Shown one piece after another: positions 52,254-61,959 of a stretch of 64,000 nucleotides of DNA. The DNA comes from Thermoactinomyces sp. DSM 45891. GTDB lineage: Bacteria; Bacillota; Bacilli; Thermoactinomycetales; Thermoactinomycetaceae. The translations under genes and the position numbers were made by a program. The notes below the pieces were generated by a model that was not told where the DNA came from, searched no databases, and saw nothing but the letters and a program-made list of their open reading frames with translations. The DNA lies in assembly GCF_900119485.1 (NCBI RefSeq), contig NZ_FPJZ01000001.1, positions 123,172 to 187,171 on the forward strand, in the 5' to 3' direction. The stretch's first letter is position 1; each line of letters opens with the position of its first letter.

Positions 52254-53273
52254 TTACCAACCTTGTACATAGTCTTGTAATTCGTGTGTTTTATCACGAC
52301 TCATCAGATCCGTCAAAGCTTCTCTAGGACATTTGTCTGCAAAGAGAACTTCATACAACTGTTCGATAATCGGCATTTCAACTTGATAATGCTTCGCCAT
52401 CGTATAGGTAGCTTCTGTTGTCTTGATGCCTTCCACTACCATCCCCATCTCTGATAGCACTTGATCCAGCTTTTTTCCTTGACTAATCATATTCCCAGCT
52501 CGCCAATTCCGACTATGCGGACTTGTACAAGTAGCAATTAAGTCACCTACGCCCGCCAATCCCACAAATGTATTTGGCTGTGCGCCCATCGCAAATCCAA
52601 GTCGCGCCATTTCTGCTAATCCACGTGTGAGCAATGCGGCTATCCCATTATCTCCAAACTCCATGCCACTACACAGGCCTGTAGCAAGAGCAATCACATT
52701 TTTAAGTGCCCCTCCTATTTCACAGCCGATCACATCTGTATTCGTATAAACTCGAAAATAGGAGTTCATAAAACAAGACTGTGCAATCTCAGCAGCATGT
52801 AAGTCTTTAGAGGCTACTACCACCGCCGTAGGAAGCTTTTGAATGACTTCCTCTGCATGGCTAGGGCCTGTTAAAGCAACAATCTGATTCGCATGCTCAG
52901 GTAGCTCTTCTGCTAATACTTGAGACATGCGCTTGAAGGTACGAACTTCCAATCCTTTGGAGGCATGAACAATCACCGCATTAGGCTTTAGGTATGGACG
53001 AACTTGTCGTGCTGTCTCTCTTAGCGATTGTGAGGGGACGACAAACACTACCACATCACTCGGCCGAACTATTTCGGATTGATTCGAAGAAGCTTGCAGA
53101 GAGGGCGCTAGAGAGGCTTTTGGAAGATAGCGTTCATTTGTATGATGGGTATTAATCTCCTGAACAGCTGATACACGCCTCGCATATAATCTGGTTTTAT
53201 TTCCGTTTTCAGCCAACACAGACGCTAAGGCAGTTCCCCAACTCCCCGCGCCTAGAACCGCCACATTCTTCAT
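52254..53273 (-). CDS. gpsA: Glycerol-3-phosphate dehydrogenase [NAD(P)+]
   Basis: Makes sn-glycerol-3-phosphate for phospholipids from DHAP. It is 339 residues, with the nucleotide-binding GAGSWGTALA near residue 8, GPSHAEEV near residue 136, and the catalytic Lys in EIGGALKNVIALA near residue 185. It follows plsY, which uses its product. The ATG at 53273 is preferred to an in-frame GTG 12 nt earlier. Confidence 0.96.
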   Translation of the reverse strand: MKNVAVLGAGSWGTALASVLAENGNKTRLYARRVSAVQEINTHHTNERYLPKASLAPSLQASSNQSEIVRPSDVVVFVVPSQSLRETARQVRPYLKPNAVIVHASKGLEVRTFKRMSQVLAEELPEHANQIVALTGPSHAEEVIQKLPTAVVVASKDLHAAEIAQSCFMNSYFRVYTNTDVIGCEIGGALKNVIALATGLCSGMEFGDNGIAALLTRGLAEMARLGFAMGAQPNTFVGLAGVGDLIATCTSPHSRNWRAGNMISQGKKLDQVLSEMGMVVEGIKTTEATYTMAKHYQVEMPIIEQLYEVLFADKCPREALTDLMSRDKTHELQDYVQGW

Positions 53274-53295
53274 GTTGGTGTTCACTCCCTACATA

Positions 53296-53883
53296 CTAAA
53301 TTTTTCTCTCGACACCTTTAAAAAGGTTGCTCAAATTCGAGCGATGACGCCAAAATGCGAATAGGGTAAACAACAAGCTTGTCCAAAGATAAACGCTCGG
53401 ATAAGTGCCCACAAAATAAATCGCGATGGGTAACGTCACAGTAAATATGAGTGATCCCAGAGAGACATAACGTGTAATCAAAATGACAATAATCGCAATC
53501 ACACCTGCTATGAGCGTAGCCTGAAACATGAGCGCTAAAAAGACACCCACCGTAGTGGCAATCCCCTTCCCACCACGGAAACCTAGATAGATCGGCCAGT
53601 TATGTCCTGCCACTGCAGCAAGCCCCGAAATCATTAAGACAATGGGATCACTTGCACTTAACCATTCCGCAATCAAGACAGAGCCAATCCCCTTAGACAA
53701 ATCAAGAGCAGCCACCACAATTGCCGCTGTTTTCCCTAAGGTTCGAAGCGTATTGGTTGCCCCTGCATTTCCACTTCCATGTTCACGAATATCGATTCCA
53801 CGGGTTATCCTTCCGGCCACATAACTAAAACTGATAGATCCTAGCAGATACGCAACTACAATGGGCACTACCCAATGAATCAT
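53296..53883 (-). CDS. plsY: Acyl-phosphate:glycerol-3-phosphate acyltransferase
   Basis: First acylation of glycerol-3-phosphate. It is a 195-residue membrane protein with five segments and the conserved loops SGNAGATNTLR, GHNWPIYLGFRGGKGIATT (given by its core FRGGKG) and a third near the C terminus. The start at 53883 has GGGAGAGG upstream. It is encoded between der and gpsA as in Bacillus. Confidence 0.95.
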   Translation of the reverse strand: MIHWVVPIVVAYLLGSISFSYVAGRITRGIDIREHGSGNAGATNTLRTLGKTAAIVVAALDLSKGIGSVLIAEWLSASDPIVLMISGLAAVAGHNWPIYLGFRGGKGIATTVGVFLALMFQATLIAGVIAIIVILITRYVSLGSLIFTVTLPIAIYFVGTYPSVYLWTSLLFTLFAFWRHRSNLSNLFKGVERKI

Positions 53884-53910
53884 ATCTATTCCTCTCCCTG
53901 TATCGATCAA

Positions 53911-55224
53911 TCAATTTTTCTTGCGCAGATAGATATTGACTGGAGTACCTTTAAATTCAAAGGCTTGGCGAATTTGATTATCTAGATAACGAATATAGCT
54001 AAAATGAGATAGCTCTGGGTCATTTACAAACAACACAATGGTAGGAGGCTTGACCGAAACTTGCGTCGCATAGTGGATACGTAAACGCTTTCCTTTATCT
54101 GAAGGGGGCGGTACAGCCATAATCGCATCGTGGATCACTTGGTTAATCACAGAGGTAGAGATACGAAGAGCATGTTGCTCTGCAACCTCTTGAGCCGCTG
54201 GAAGAATTTGCTGAACACGTTGTTTTGACTTCGCAGAGACAAACAGAATCGGAGCATAAGACATAAACTGGAACTCTTCACGAATTAATTTACGGTAATA
54301 ATTCATTGTCTTATCATCTTTTTCAACAGCATCCCATTTATTTACTACAAAAATGGAAGCACGACCTGCTTCGTGCGCATAACCCGCAATCTTTTTATCT
54401 TGCTCTGCGATTCCTCGTTCACCATCTAAAACGATCAAACAAACATCGGATCGCTCAATCGCACGCATCGCTCGGATCACACTAAACTTCTCAATCGATT
54501 CATAAACTTTACCACGTTTACGTAACCCCGCTGTATCGATCAATACATACTCCTGACCCTCGTGCTCAAACGGAGTATCAATGGCATCCCGAGTCGTTCC
54601 CGCAACAGGACTCACAATCACTCGTGTTTCTCCTAAAATCGCGTTGACAAGTGAAGATTTCCCTACATTAGGACGGCCAATTAAAGAAATACGAATCGTT
54701 TCTTCATCGTATTCTTCATCAGTTCCTTCTTTAAAATGACTCACCACAGCATCTAGCATATCCCCTGTACCTGAACCATGCAGGGATGAGATTCCGATTA
54801 CTTCGCCAAAACCAAGTGAGTAAAACTCGTACATCAAATCCTCGTGCTTAATATCATCCAGCTTGTTTACAGCAATCACCACTGGCTTTTTCGAACGATG
54901 CAAGAGGCGTGCAACCTCTTCATCATTCCCTGTTACACCATCACGTCCATCCGTCACGAGCAAAATGACGTCTGCTTCTTCGATGGCGAGCTCTGCCTGG
55001 TTTTTAATATGATCTAAAATTTCATCTTGTTCTCCAAACTCTAGACCACCTGTATCAATCAGATGGAATTCGCGTCCGTTCCATTCACTTTTACAGTAAA
55101 TTCGGTCACGTGTAATCCCCGGCCGGTCTTCCACAATCGCGATTCGTTCGCCAGCCAGACGATTAAAAATAGTGGATTTGCCCACATTTGGTCGGCCAAC
55201 AATCGCTACTACGGGTAAACTCAT
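53911..55224 (-). CDS. der: Ribosome-associated GTPase Der
   Basis: 437 residues with two tandem G domains, each with GRPNVGKS (about residues 8 and 182), DTGG/DTAG, and NKLD / NKWD; a C-terminal KH-like domain follows. Der is needed for 50S assembly. It is the first gene of der-plsY-gpsA. Confidence 0.96.
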   Translation of the reverse strand: MSLPVVAIVGRPNVGKSTIFNRLAGERIAIVEDRPGITRDRIYCKSEWNGREFHLIDTGGLEFGEQDEILDHIKNQAELAIEEADVILLVTDGRDGVTGNDEEVARLLHRSKKPVVIAVNKLDDIKHEDLMYEFYSLGFGEVIGISSLHGSGTGDMLDAVVSHFKEGTDEEYDEETIRISLIGRPNVGKSSLVNAILGETRVIVSPVAGTTRDAIDTPFEHEGQEYVLIDTAGLRKRGKVYESIEKFSVIRAMRAIERSDVCLIVLDGERGIAEQDKKIAGYAHEAGRASIFVVNKWDAVEKDDKTMNYYRKLIREEFQFMSYAPILFVSAKSKQRVQQILPAAQEVAEQHALRISTSVINQVIHDAIMAVPPPSDKGKRLRIHYATQVSVKPPTIVLFVNDPELSHFSYIRYLDNQIRQAFEFKGTPVNIYLRKKN

Positions 55225-55314
55225 GACTTATATCCTCATTTCTTACTATGTATTCAGTTCGCTATCTCTTACTAACATACCTAATCTTAACGAGAAACTA
55301 GCGTTTTATCAACC

Positions 55315-55503
55315 TTAATCAGAGTGACGCACCAGTATGAAGGTAGTGGGGGCCACTTCGTGCACCATTGCGTCTAGGATCTTCTCTAGAGTAAAAGATT
55401 GTCTCTCCAGCTCTTCTCTGCTATCGACCACGAAAATAGGCGATCCGCCAGCTACTTTCTCTTTTTCGAGGGTCACAATGGCTAAAATTTTTTGATCACT
55501 CAT
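55315..55503 (-). CDS. Capping complex subunit for YIEGIA
   Basis: A 62-residue small protein that overlaps the YIEGIA gene by 4 nt (ATGA). Size, the pattern ILAIVTLEKEKVAGGSPIFV and placement match the small subunit annotated beside YIEGIA proteins in spore formers. The role is not established. Confidence 0.8.
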   Translation of the reverse strand: MSDQKILAIVTLEKEKVAGGSPIFVVDSREELERQSFTLEKILDAMVHEVAPTTFILVRHSD

Positions 55504-56396
55504 GACATTCCACCCCTTGTTGCATTTGCTTGTAGTGGCTTCTTCATCGCACTCTCTAAAACAGGAACTTTTCCAATAATGTCAATGGCACGCTTCACAT
55601 TTCGATCTTGTGGCAAGAGAAGGAGTCCAAGCCGGCCATCTTGTAGGTCGAGCTTCCCGAGAGGCGTGAGGGCTGGCTCCCCAGTATCTCGATACACACC
55701 AAGCACAGTCGATACATCATGCAAAATGGCTTGTCGTTGGCCAACATTAGACAGCGTAATTCGACTACTTGCGTCTTTGGGTGTTAATATCATACCAATC
55801 CCATTTTCCATAATCGCTTTTTTATCGCTAGATAGCCCTACGTTCATCAGATAGATATCCTCTACGTATAAACTAGCTCCATCTAATCGCAACTTTGCTT
55901 CTCGAATTTCTACGATGCTACTCATCATCTTACCAGACATAAAAAAACGACTACAGACGATACATACTATCCCTACAATTACTCCGACCGTTACATTCCA
56001 GTTGATCACGGTAAAAGAAGTAATAAGCGCTGAAGCAATCGTCAAGTAATTACGCCCTTCAAACACCATGGCGATTCCTTCAATATAACTAACACCACGT
56101 GGAACTAACTCCATTCCGTCGATATTCGTTAACATTGTTCTCTCCATATTGCGCACATCCCGAAACTGTTGCGCTGCTAATGCTAAGAAGGTAAACGCTG
56201 TAAAATCCTTCTTTATTAATGCAGGTATCGCAACGGATCCTAACCCCGCAGCAATAATCCCTAACGCCAGATGAATAATATATCCGTGTGGATAAGTAGG
56301 GTATTGCCTATAATCCGTTTGCAACAGATAAATCCGTGTACAAACACCAGCTAATCCACTAACAATAACCGCCATCATCAAATGATCTAGATTCAT
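55500..56396 (-). CDS. yphB: YIEGIA family membrane protein (YphB)
   Basis: 298 residues with three or more membrane segments, and the signature sequence VSYIEGIAMVFEGRNYLT near residue 103 that gives the family its name. Members are restricted to spore formers and are linked to sporulation. It lies between the S1-like gene and der. The function is unknown. Confidence 0.88.
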   Translation of the reverse strand: MNLDHLMMAVIVSGLAGVCTRIYLLQTDYRQYPTYPHGYIIHLALGIIAAGLGSVAIPALIKKDFTAFTFLALAAQQFRDVRNMERTMLTNIDGMELVPRGVSYIEGIAMVFEGRNYLTIASALITSFTVINWNVTVGVIVGIVCIVCSRFFMSGKMMSSIVEIREAKLRLDGASLYVEDIYLMNVGLSSDKKAIMENGIGMILTPKDASSRITLSNVGQRQAILHDVSTVLGVYRDTGEPALTPLGKLDLQDGRLGLLLLPQDRNVKRAIDIIGKVPVLESAMKKPLQANATRGGMS

Positions 56397-56448
56397 AACG
56401 ATAAACCCCTTTACTCATATCACTAGTCCTTTCCGCTTATCGTTAGTC

Positions 56449-56487
56449 TAAACAAAAATAACCAGCCCATTCTTCCGAAGGGCTGGT
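56449..56487 (-). terminator. Terminator of the S1-like gene
   Basis: ACCAGCCC / GGGCTGGT hairpin followed on the minus strand by a T-rich tract; 10 nt past the stop. Confidence 0.85.
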
Positions 56488-56496
56488 AACTGTATC

Positions 56497-57615
56497 TTAT
56501 TTAAAGTTTTTTAGATCTGGGAATACATCCCCTAATGTTACATTCATTTCTTCTACTTGCTGATTTTCCAATATTACGGGTTCTGGTTTTGGCTCGACTT
56601 CCTTCATGCTTAGGCTAATCCGCTTCTGTTCTGGAAGAATATCCAATACTTTCACTTGCACTTCTTGCCCTTCTGTCAAAACTTCACTAGGAGTACCGAT
56701 GTGATCGTGTGAGATTTGAGAAATGTGTACTAAACCTTCCACACCTGGAGCCACTTCTACAAACGCACCAAATGTTACCAAACGTCTCACTATGCCTGTG
56801 ATGATATCCCCAGCATTCAATTGGAGAGCTACTTTCTCCCAAGGACCTTGAAGCGTTTCTTTGATACTCAAGCTAATCCGCTCTTGCTCACGATCAATTT
56901 TGAGAACCTTTACTTTCACCTGATCCCCTTCTGTTAAAGCATCTGCTGGATGCTCTACACGATACCATGCAATCTCCGATACGTGAACCAAACCATCCAC
57001 GCCACCGAGATCCACAAACGCACCAAAGTCTGTCAAACGTTGCACCGTACCTTCTAATACATCGCCAGCTTCAATATTCTCGAGAGCTAATTTCTTTGTC
57101 TTTTCCAATTCCTCTGCCAAAACCGCTTTGCGAGAAAGGATACATTTGTTTTTCTCACGGTCTAGCTCGATGACCTTTAACGTCACTTCTTCACCAACAA
57201 AACCACTAAAATCCTCAATAAATTTTATATCTACTAAAGATGCCGGGATAAATCCACGAACACCAACATTTACGACTAAGCCACCGTTGACCACCTCATG
57301 TACGGTAGCGTGTAAAGGTGCCCCTGACTTTAATTTTTCTTCTAGCAGAGCCCAAGATTTTTCTGCTTCAACGGATTTTTTCGAAACAATAAATTGATCC
57401 TCTTCTTCATTGTGGCGAATAATCTTTACCTCTAATTCTTGACCATCCGCTAGTACATCGGAGACTTGACTTACATGTACGCCAGCCAGCTCAGAGATAG
57501 GAAGAATAGCTTCACTTTTCCAACCAATATCAACAAGAGCTTGACTGTTTTCTACCTTTACCACTTTCCCTTGAATAACATCCCCAACCTGCAAGCTTTT
57601 CATTTCTTCCGTCAT
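56497..57615 (-). CDS. ypfD: 30S ribosomal protein S1 homologue (YpfD)
   Basis: 372 residues with four S1 RNA-binding repeats (each with G-V-, then FGAFV or GFIPASL-type motifs near residues 30, 113, 198 and 283). In Firmicutes this four-repeat form is shorter than the six-repeat E. coli S1 and is not essential for translation. Neighbours cmk and plsC are the usual ones. Confidence 0.93.
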   Translation of the reverse strand: MTEEMKSLQVGDVIQGKVVKVENSQALVDIGWKSEAILPISELAGVHVSQVSDVLADGQELEVKIIRHNEEEDQFIVSKKSVEAEKSWALLEEKLKSGAPLHATVHEVVNGGLVVNVGVRGFIPASLVDIKFIEDFSGFVGEEVTLKVIELDREKNKCILSRKAVLAEELEKTKKLALENIEAGDVLEGTVQRLTDFGAFVDLGGVDGLVHVSEIAWYRVEHPADALTEGDQVKVKVLKIDREQERISLSIKETLQGPWEKVALQLNAGDIITGIVRRLVTFGAFVEVAPGVEGLVHISQISHDHIGTPSEVLTEGQEVQVKVLDILPEQKRISLSMKEVEPKPEPVILENQQVEEMNVTLGDVFPDLKNFK

Positions 57616-57703
57616 GACTACTCCTCCTCAAATCGAATAACAACTCATTATTTATATAGAGAAAGATCAAGCAACAAGGCATAAACCTTTGTATTTGATC
57701 CTA

Positions 57704-58297
57704 TTACCGATATTGATGAAGTAATAATTCTACTTCCTTCTTCCAACGAGCACTCAAGCGGTCTACACCATCTGATGTCGACTTACCATCCACAAGGTAC
57801 TCGGCAGGTAGAATAGGCTCCCCATACACGATCCGAATCTTTCGGAACAGACGATAGGGTCCAATAATCGCGACAGGAACAAGTGGAGAATTCGTGCGAA
57901 GAGCAAACATAGCCGCCCCCACATGTACCTTACGAATTTCACCTGAGTTATCACGGGTTCCTTGTGGGAAAATCCCGAGTACTTTTCCTTCTCGTAAAAT
58001 GCGGATGGATGCCTTTAAAGCTTGTGAGTCTCCACCTCCCCGTTTGACAGGAAACGTACCGACTATGTAGAGCGCCTTTTTGATGATCGGAACCCGAAAC
58101 ATTTCCTCTTTCGCCATGAAATGTACTTGCCTAGGTAAACTAATTCCGAGTAGAGGTGGATCTAAGTTGCTAATATGATTAGGCGATACAACCGTCCCAC
58201 CTGATTTTGGAAATTTTTCTACTCCTATTACTTCATATGGAAAGAAAACTCGATAAATCAGAGTGATGAGGAATCGAAGGAGTTTATACAACCACAT
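57704..58297 (-). CDS. plsC: 1-acyl-sn-glycerol-3-phosphate acyltransferase
   Basis: Second acylation in phospholipid synthesis. It is 197 residues. The catalytic NHX4D motif is NHISNLD near residue 36, and the acyl-acceptor motif reads FPQGTRD rather than the common FPEGTR. An N-terminal membrane-associated segment is present. The ATG at 58297 is 1 nt past the cmk stop and has a GCGGAG site; the GTG 12 nt earlier is less likely. Confidence 0.93.
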   Translation of the reverse strand: MWLYKLLRFLITLIYRVFFPYEVIGVEKFPKSGGTVVSPNHISNLDPPLLGISLPRQVHFMAKEEMFRVPIIKKALYIVGTFPVKRGGGDSQALKASIRILREGKVLGIFPQGTRDNSGEIRKVHVGAAMFALRTNSPLVPVAIIGPYRLFRKIRIVYGEPILPAEYLVDGKSTSDGVDRLSARWKKEVELLLHQYR

Positions 58298-58298
58298 A

Positions 58299-58970
58299 TT
58301 ACTCCGCACCGCCCATTTTGGTGCAACATAGTTCCAAGATCATCTCCACCATTTCTTCGATCGTTTGATCTGTGGAATCGATTAAGATCGCATCTTTTGC
58401 CTGTCTTAGTGGAGAAAAAGTACGGTTCCGATCATTTTCATCACGTTGCTTCATTTCTTGTAGCAACTTGTCATAATCAGGGGATTGATTCTTTCCTTGC
58501 AACTCCTCAAACCGACGACGCGCTCGCTCTTCAATCGATGCGGTAAGGAAGACTTTCACACGTGCTTGCGGTAAGACATGCGTACCAATATCGCGACCAT
58601 CCATTACCACACTTTGCATCTGAGCAATCTCTTGTTGCTTTCGAACTAAAGCTTCTCTGACTCTAGGCATCGCCGCAATCGTAGAAGCGAAGTTTGATAT
58701 TTCTGAGGTTCGGAGTTCATCTTTTAGAACTACATCACGAACCTTCACTCCACCTTCGACCAAGGTCATAGGGGTTGAAAGAGCCAACTCCGAAATTTCC
58801 TCTTCCTGATTAACAGTTAGGTGTTCCTCTAGAGCCAACCAAGCTATCGTTCGGTACATCGAACCTGTATCTACATATGGGATTTCCAATCGTTTAGCTA
58901 CCCGTTTGGCTACTGTACTTTTTCCAGCTCCTGCTGGACCATCAATAGCAACTAATAAATGACTATTCAT
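58299..58970 (-). CDS. cmk: (d)CMP kinase
   Basis: Phosphorylates CMP and dCMP. It is 223 residues, with the P-loop GPAGAGKST near residue 11, the CMP-specific insert and VMDGRDIGTHVLP near residue 122. The order cmk-plsC-ypfD is conserved in Bacillales. Confidence 0.96.
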   Translation of the reverse strand: MNSHLLVAIDGPAGAGKSTVAKRVAKRLEIPYVDTGSMYRTIAWLALEEHLTVNQEEEISELALSTPMTLVEGGVKVRDVVLKDELRTSEISNFASTIAAMPRVREALVRKQQEIAQMQSVVMDGRDIGTHVLPQARVKVFLTASIEERARRRFEELQGKNQSPDYDKLLQEMKQRDENDRNRTFSPLRQAKDAILIDSTDQTIEEMVEMILELCCTKMGGAE

Positions 58971-59225
58971 TACGACAACGAATCCTCCCTAACTTGCAGA
59001 GCGGACTACATGAAAAAGAGCAGGTCTCCCTGCCCGTCAATGGCAATCCAGATCGACAATTGACCTAGTTCCATGAGTCGACATCCACTCATGATCAAGC
59101 AGTATGTACTTCTTTTCTTATGAATCAGAAACTAGACAAAAAGTTCTGACCACAATTTACAAAAATGATACTTTTACTTTATTTTAGAATAGCACAGAGT
59201 ATCGTGCTTTGCAATGAAAACAACC
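58971..59225. other. Intergenic region upstream of cmk
   Basis: About 250 nt with no gene. It holds the cmk ribosome site (GGGAGG) and presumably its promoter; no clear sigma-A pair was found. Confidence 0.4.
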
Positions 59226-59254
59226 AGAAGCCAGGTAAAAAACACTGGCTTTCT
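59226..59254 (-). terminator. Terminator of ypeB
   Basis: AGAAGCCAG and CTGGCTTTCT pair across a 10-nt loop, about 20 nt after the ypeB stop on the minus strand. The T tract is weak. Confidence 0.5.
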
Positions 59255-59276
59255 AGCTGGCTTTGATTAGAGCTCC

Positions 59277-60623
59277 TCATGTCTGTTCTGGCTCTTCTTT
59301 TTCTATTTTCTCAACAAACTCTTCTTCGCCTGTATCTCCATTGATAAAGATTCGATACTGATTATCCTTTAACGTGCCTAAGAATTCATAGCAGAGTGCT
59401 TCTTTTCCATCTTCGCCATAGATATAAGCTTGGTTGGTACCCGTTACTTTCAAATGAGGATTTACTTGCTTACGAGCCTGTGCATGAGTCAGAGTCGGCT
59501 TTTCGAATATACGCTCTTTGCGATTAAATACATACTCGTCTGCTTGGATTCCAATAATCTCACCGTTATCCAATGCAATTTTGAGAGCTAAGGCTTCTGG
59601 GTAGATGAGAATATTCCCTTCCTTATGTACCATGCTAAGAGTAAGAACATGATCATCTTCAATGTGCGAAATCGGCACCATTCCCTCATACCCCATCTTC
59701 TTTAAGAAGGACTGCGCCTTTTCTAACGCCTGCTCACGGTTTAACTTCGACTCCTTGACTGGACGATTATATAACATCCAAGTAACATGTCCCTCGGTAC
59801 GGGTTAAGTCCAGATTACAAGGTCCATTTTTCCCTTCAAAGCTAATACTATAAACCGGGAAATCCCCCTTTTCAGCAAATGTCACTTTCATCCCTTCTGT
59901 AGAACGATCTAGAAGCTTGGCTGCTTTCTCTTTCGCTTCTTCTTCAGAGATATTACGCCCTTTTAAAGTCGTAAACTTCTCTTTCTTACGAACTTCTAAG
60001 TTGTTAACCGTCGGACCCCAATCTACTTCTGGAAATTGCACAACCATATTGTTTACTGCTTTAAAACCATCAATAATCGTATGGTCCAGCTTCTTATCCT
60101 CCGTAGCAATAGCCAATTCTACATCCATCCAACGTAAATTTTTAGAAAGAACCTGTGATTGCACTTCATTTAACTTCCCTTTAATTTCGGTTGCGTTTTG
60201 ATAAAGCGTACTTAGTGTTTGGTACTCCTTTTCCGAAAGGGGTTCTTTATTGAAATCCCTCACTCCAGCAGAATAAGAGAACATTCCCATTCTTCCTAAA
60301 AACTTTTGTGTATCGTGAAAGGGCATCAAACTAAGGGGAAGCTGAGCCACATCACTTTGAGCCGCATAAGTAAGTCTCCATACATTGGTCAAGGAATCAG
60401 AGAGATGCTTTTGCGAGTTAATCGCCAGCACTTTTCCAACTTCACCTTGCAAGGAATCCATATGATTATTTAATTCATGAAAAGCTCTTTGATACTGGTT
60501 CTCGGCCTTAATCAGAATCGAACTTTTCTCTTGGTATTCTTTATATGCCCAAGCTCCTGTACCAAGGAGCACTACGAGTGCAATAGGAAGGAAAACGCGA
60601 GCTATTTTACCATACGTAGACAT
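59277..60623 (-). CDS. ypeB: Germination protein YpeB
   Basis: 448 residues with one N-terminal membrane segment (IALVVLLGTGAWAY) and a large external domain with PepSY-type repeats toward the C terminus. YpeB stabilises and is co-localised with the lytic enzyme SleB in the spore; the two are mutually required. It lies 16 nt after sleB, as is usual. Confidence 0.93.
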   Translation of the reverse strand: MSTYGKIARVFLPIALVVLLGTGAWAYKEYQEKSSILIKAENQYQRAFHELNNHMDSLQGEVGKVLAINSQKHLSDSLTNVWRLTYAAQSDVAQLPLSLMPFHDTQKFLGRMGMFSYSAGVRDFNKEPLSEKEYQTLSTLYQNATEIKGKLNEVQSQVLSKNLRWMDVELAIATEDKKLDHTIIDGFKAVNNMVVQFPEVDWGPTVNNLEVRKKEKFTTLKGRNISEEEAKEKAAKLLDRSTEGMKVTFAEKGDFPVYSISFEGKNGPCNLDLTRTEGHVTWMLYNRPVKESKLNREQALEKAQSFLKKMGYEGMVPISHIEDDHVLTLSMVHKEGNILIYPEALALKIALDNGEIIGIQADEYVFNRKERIFEKPTLTHAQARKQVNPHLKVTGTNQAYIYGEDGKEALCYEFLGTLKDNQYRIFINGDTGEEEFVEKIEKEEPEQT

Positions 60624-60638
60624 AAACTTTCTTCCTCC

Positions 60639-61121
60639 TTAGCGACAAAATATATGTTTGCCGATCTTTTTCACTTGTGGGCGAGACCAGATCCATTTGG
60701 ATGTAGCGGTAACAGGATTAAAATAATAATTACATCCAACCGCTGGGTCCCAACCCCCAATCGCATCTCTAGCTGCTTTATACGCTGACTCGTTTGGCTC
60801 CAGCCAAATCTGTCCATCAGCCACACAAGTAAAAGCTTGTGGCTGAAAGATCACTCCAGAGATCGTATTAGGAAACTGTGTGCTATCCAAACGATTTAAT
60901 ACGACTGCCGCTACTGCTACTTGTCCTTCATAAGGTTCTCCTCGGGCTTCCCCATGAACCGTTCGAGCTAATAATGTAACGTCATTGCTGGAAAAACCCT
61001 TATAACTTTTACCTGCATTAGCTGCCTGAGCAGGCGTTGTTTCGGAGCTACCAACAAGCGACATCAGTAGAAAAGCAGCCACACTACCCACAATCCACTT
61101 TTGAAATTTACTATTCATCAT
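60639..61121 (-). CDS. sleB: Spore cortex-lytic enzyme SleB, catalytic domain form
   Basis: 160 residues: a signal peptide (cleavage after about AQAA), then a Hydrolase_2 domain with LLARTVHGEARGEPYEG (catalytic Glu near residue 59), and CVADGQIW and GCNYYFNP. It cleaves cortex peptidoglycan as a lytic transglycosylase at germination. The usual SleB carries an N-terminal peptidoglycan-binding domain and is about 300 residues; that domain is absent here. A sigma-G-like promoter precedes it. Confidence 0.88.
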   Translation of the reverse strand: MMNSKFQKWIVGSVAAFLLMSLVGSSETTPAQAANAGKSYKGFSSNDVTLLARTVHGEARGEPYEGQVAVAAVVLNRLDSTQFPNTISGVIFQPQAFTCVADGQIWLEPNESAYKAARDAIGGWDPAVGCNYYFNPVTATSKWIWSRPQVKKIGKHIFCR

Positions 61122-61157
61122 GACGCTCCTATCTTTAAAACTTGAAATATTTGTCTC

Positions 61158-61188
61158 TAGTTTGAGCGCCTGAATTTTCCTTTATGCA
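61158..61188 (-). promoter_or_regulatory. Sigma-G-like promoter of sleB-ypeB
   Basis: TGCATA and CAAACTA on the minus strand with 18-nt spacing, close to the forespore sigma-G consensus (TGmATA - CATACTA). It lies 37 nt upstream of the sleB start, and sleB is a sigma-G gene in Bacillus. Confidence 0.65.
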
Positions 61189-61311
61189 TGGAATGTAAAA
61201 ATAGAATCTCACACCCCAAATTTTATATAAAATCGATTTAATCTTTATCTCATCTTCAACTCTCTGTTTTATAGTCCTACTGTACACGAAAAAAATAAGG
61301 AGTTGGACAGA

Positions 61312-61941
61312 GTGAAAAAAATATTGATGTCTTTATTCGTAGGTATCTTAGCTGTATCAGTTGTAGCTTGCGGAGGAAAAACAAACCTGAAGTCAACAGA
61401 AAATAACACAACACAAGAAAGTAAAGTAGCCACAACGAGCAAAAATACTGATTTATTTGTTGGGGATTCACTTCTAAAAGGATTACCTGAATTTGCCGGA
61501 AAAGAGAATGTCATTTCAGTTGATGGAACCACTGTTCAATTTGTCATTGAACAAAACATGAAAGAAATCCTAGATAAAAAGCCTGAGAACCTCTATTTAT
61601 TATTAGGCTTGAACGATTTATCTTTTCCAGTTAAAGATCCAGTAAAAAAAGAAATGAATGAATATGAAAAACTAATAAAACAACTAAAAGAAAAAGCTCC
61701 CCAGATGAAGATTCATATATTATCCCTTCCATCTGGAACATCTGAGGCCTTGAAAAAAAACCCACAATATAAAAACATCCCTACCGTAAACAAAAATTTA
61801 GAAGAACTTGCTAAAAAAGAAAATGTCCAGTATGTTGATTTATCCTCTTTGTTAAAGGAAAAACCAGACCTATATGGTGAGGACGGCATTCATTTCAAAA
61901 AAGAATTTTATCCAATTTTACTCGAAAAAATTAAAAAATAA
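61312..61941 (+). CDS. SGNH/GDSL hydrolase-like lipoprotein
   Basis: 209 residues from the GTG at 61312 (AAGGAG 9 nt upstream; an in-frame TTG is too close). The lipobox is VVAC (Cys20). The catalytic blocks are FVGDS (Ser53, block I), LGLND (block III) and EDGIH (Asp191, His194, block V), as in SGNH acyl-esterases and in OatA extracellular domains. It is encoded 18 nt before an acyltransferase-3 gene. A cell-wall or polysaccharide O-acetylation role is likely. Confidence 0.8.
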   Translation: MKKILMSLFVGILAVSVVACGGKTNLKSTENNTTQESKVATTSKNTDLFVGDSLLKGLPEFAGKENVISVDGTTVQFVIEQNMKEILDKKPENLYLLLGLNDLSFPVKDPVKKEMNEYEKLIKQLKEKAPQMKIHILSLPSGTSEALKKNPQYKNIPTVNKNLEELAKKENVQYVDLSSLLKEKPDLYGEDGIHFKKEFYPILLEKIKK

Positions 61942-61959
61942 TGAAGGGACAGATCTACC

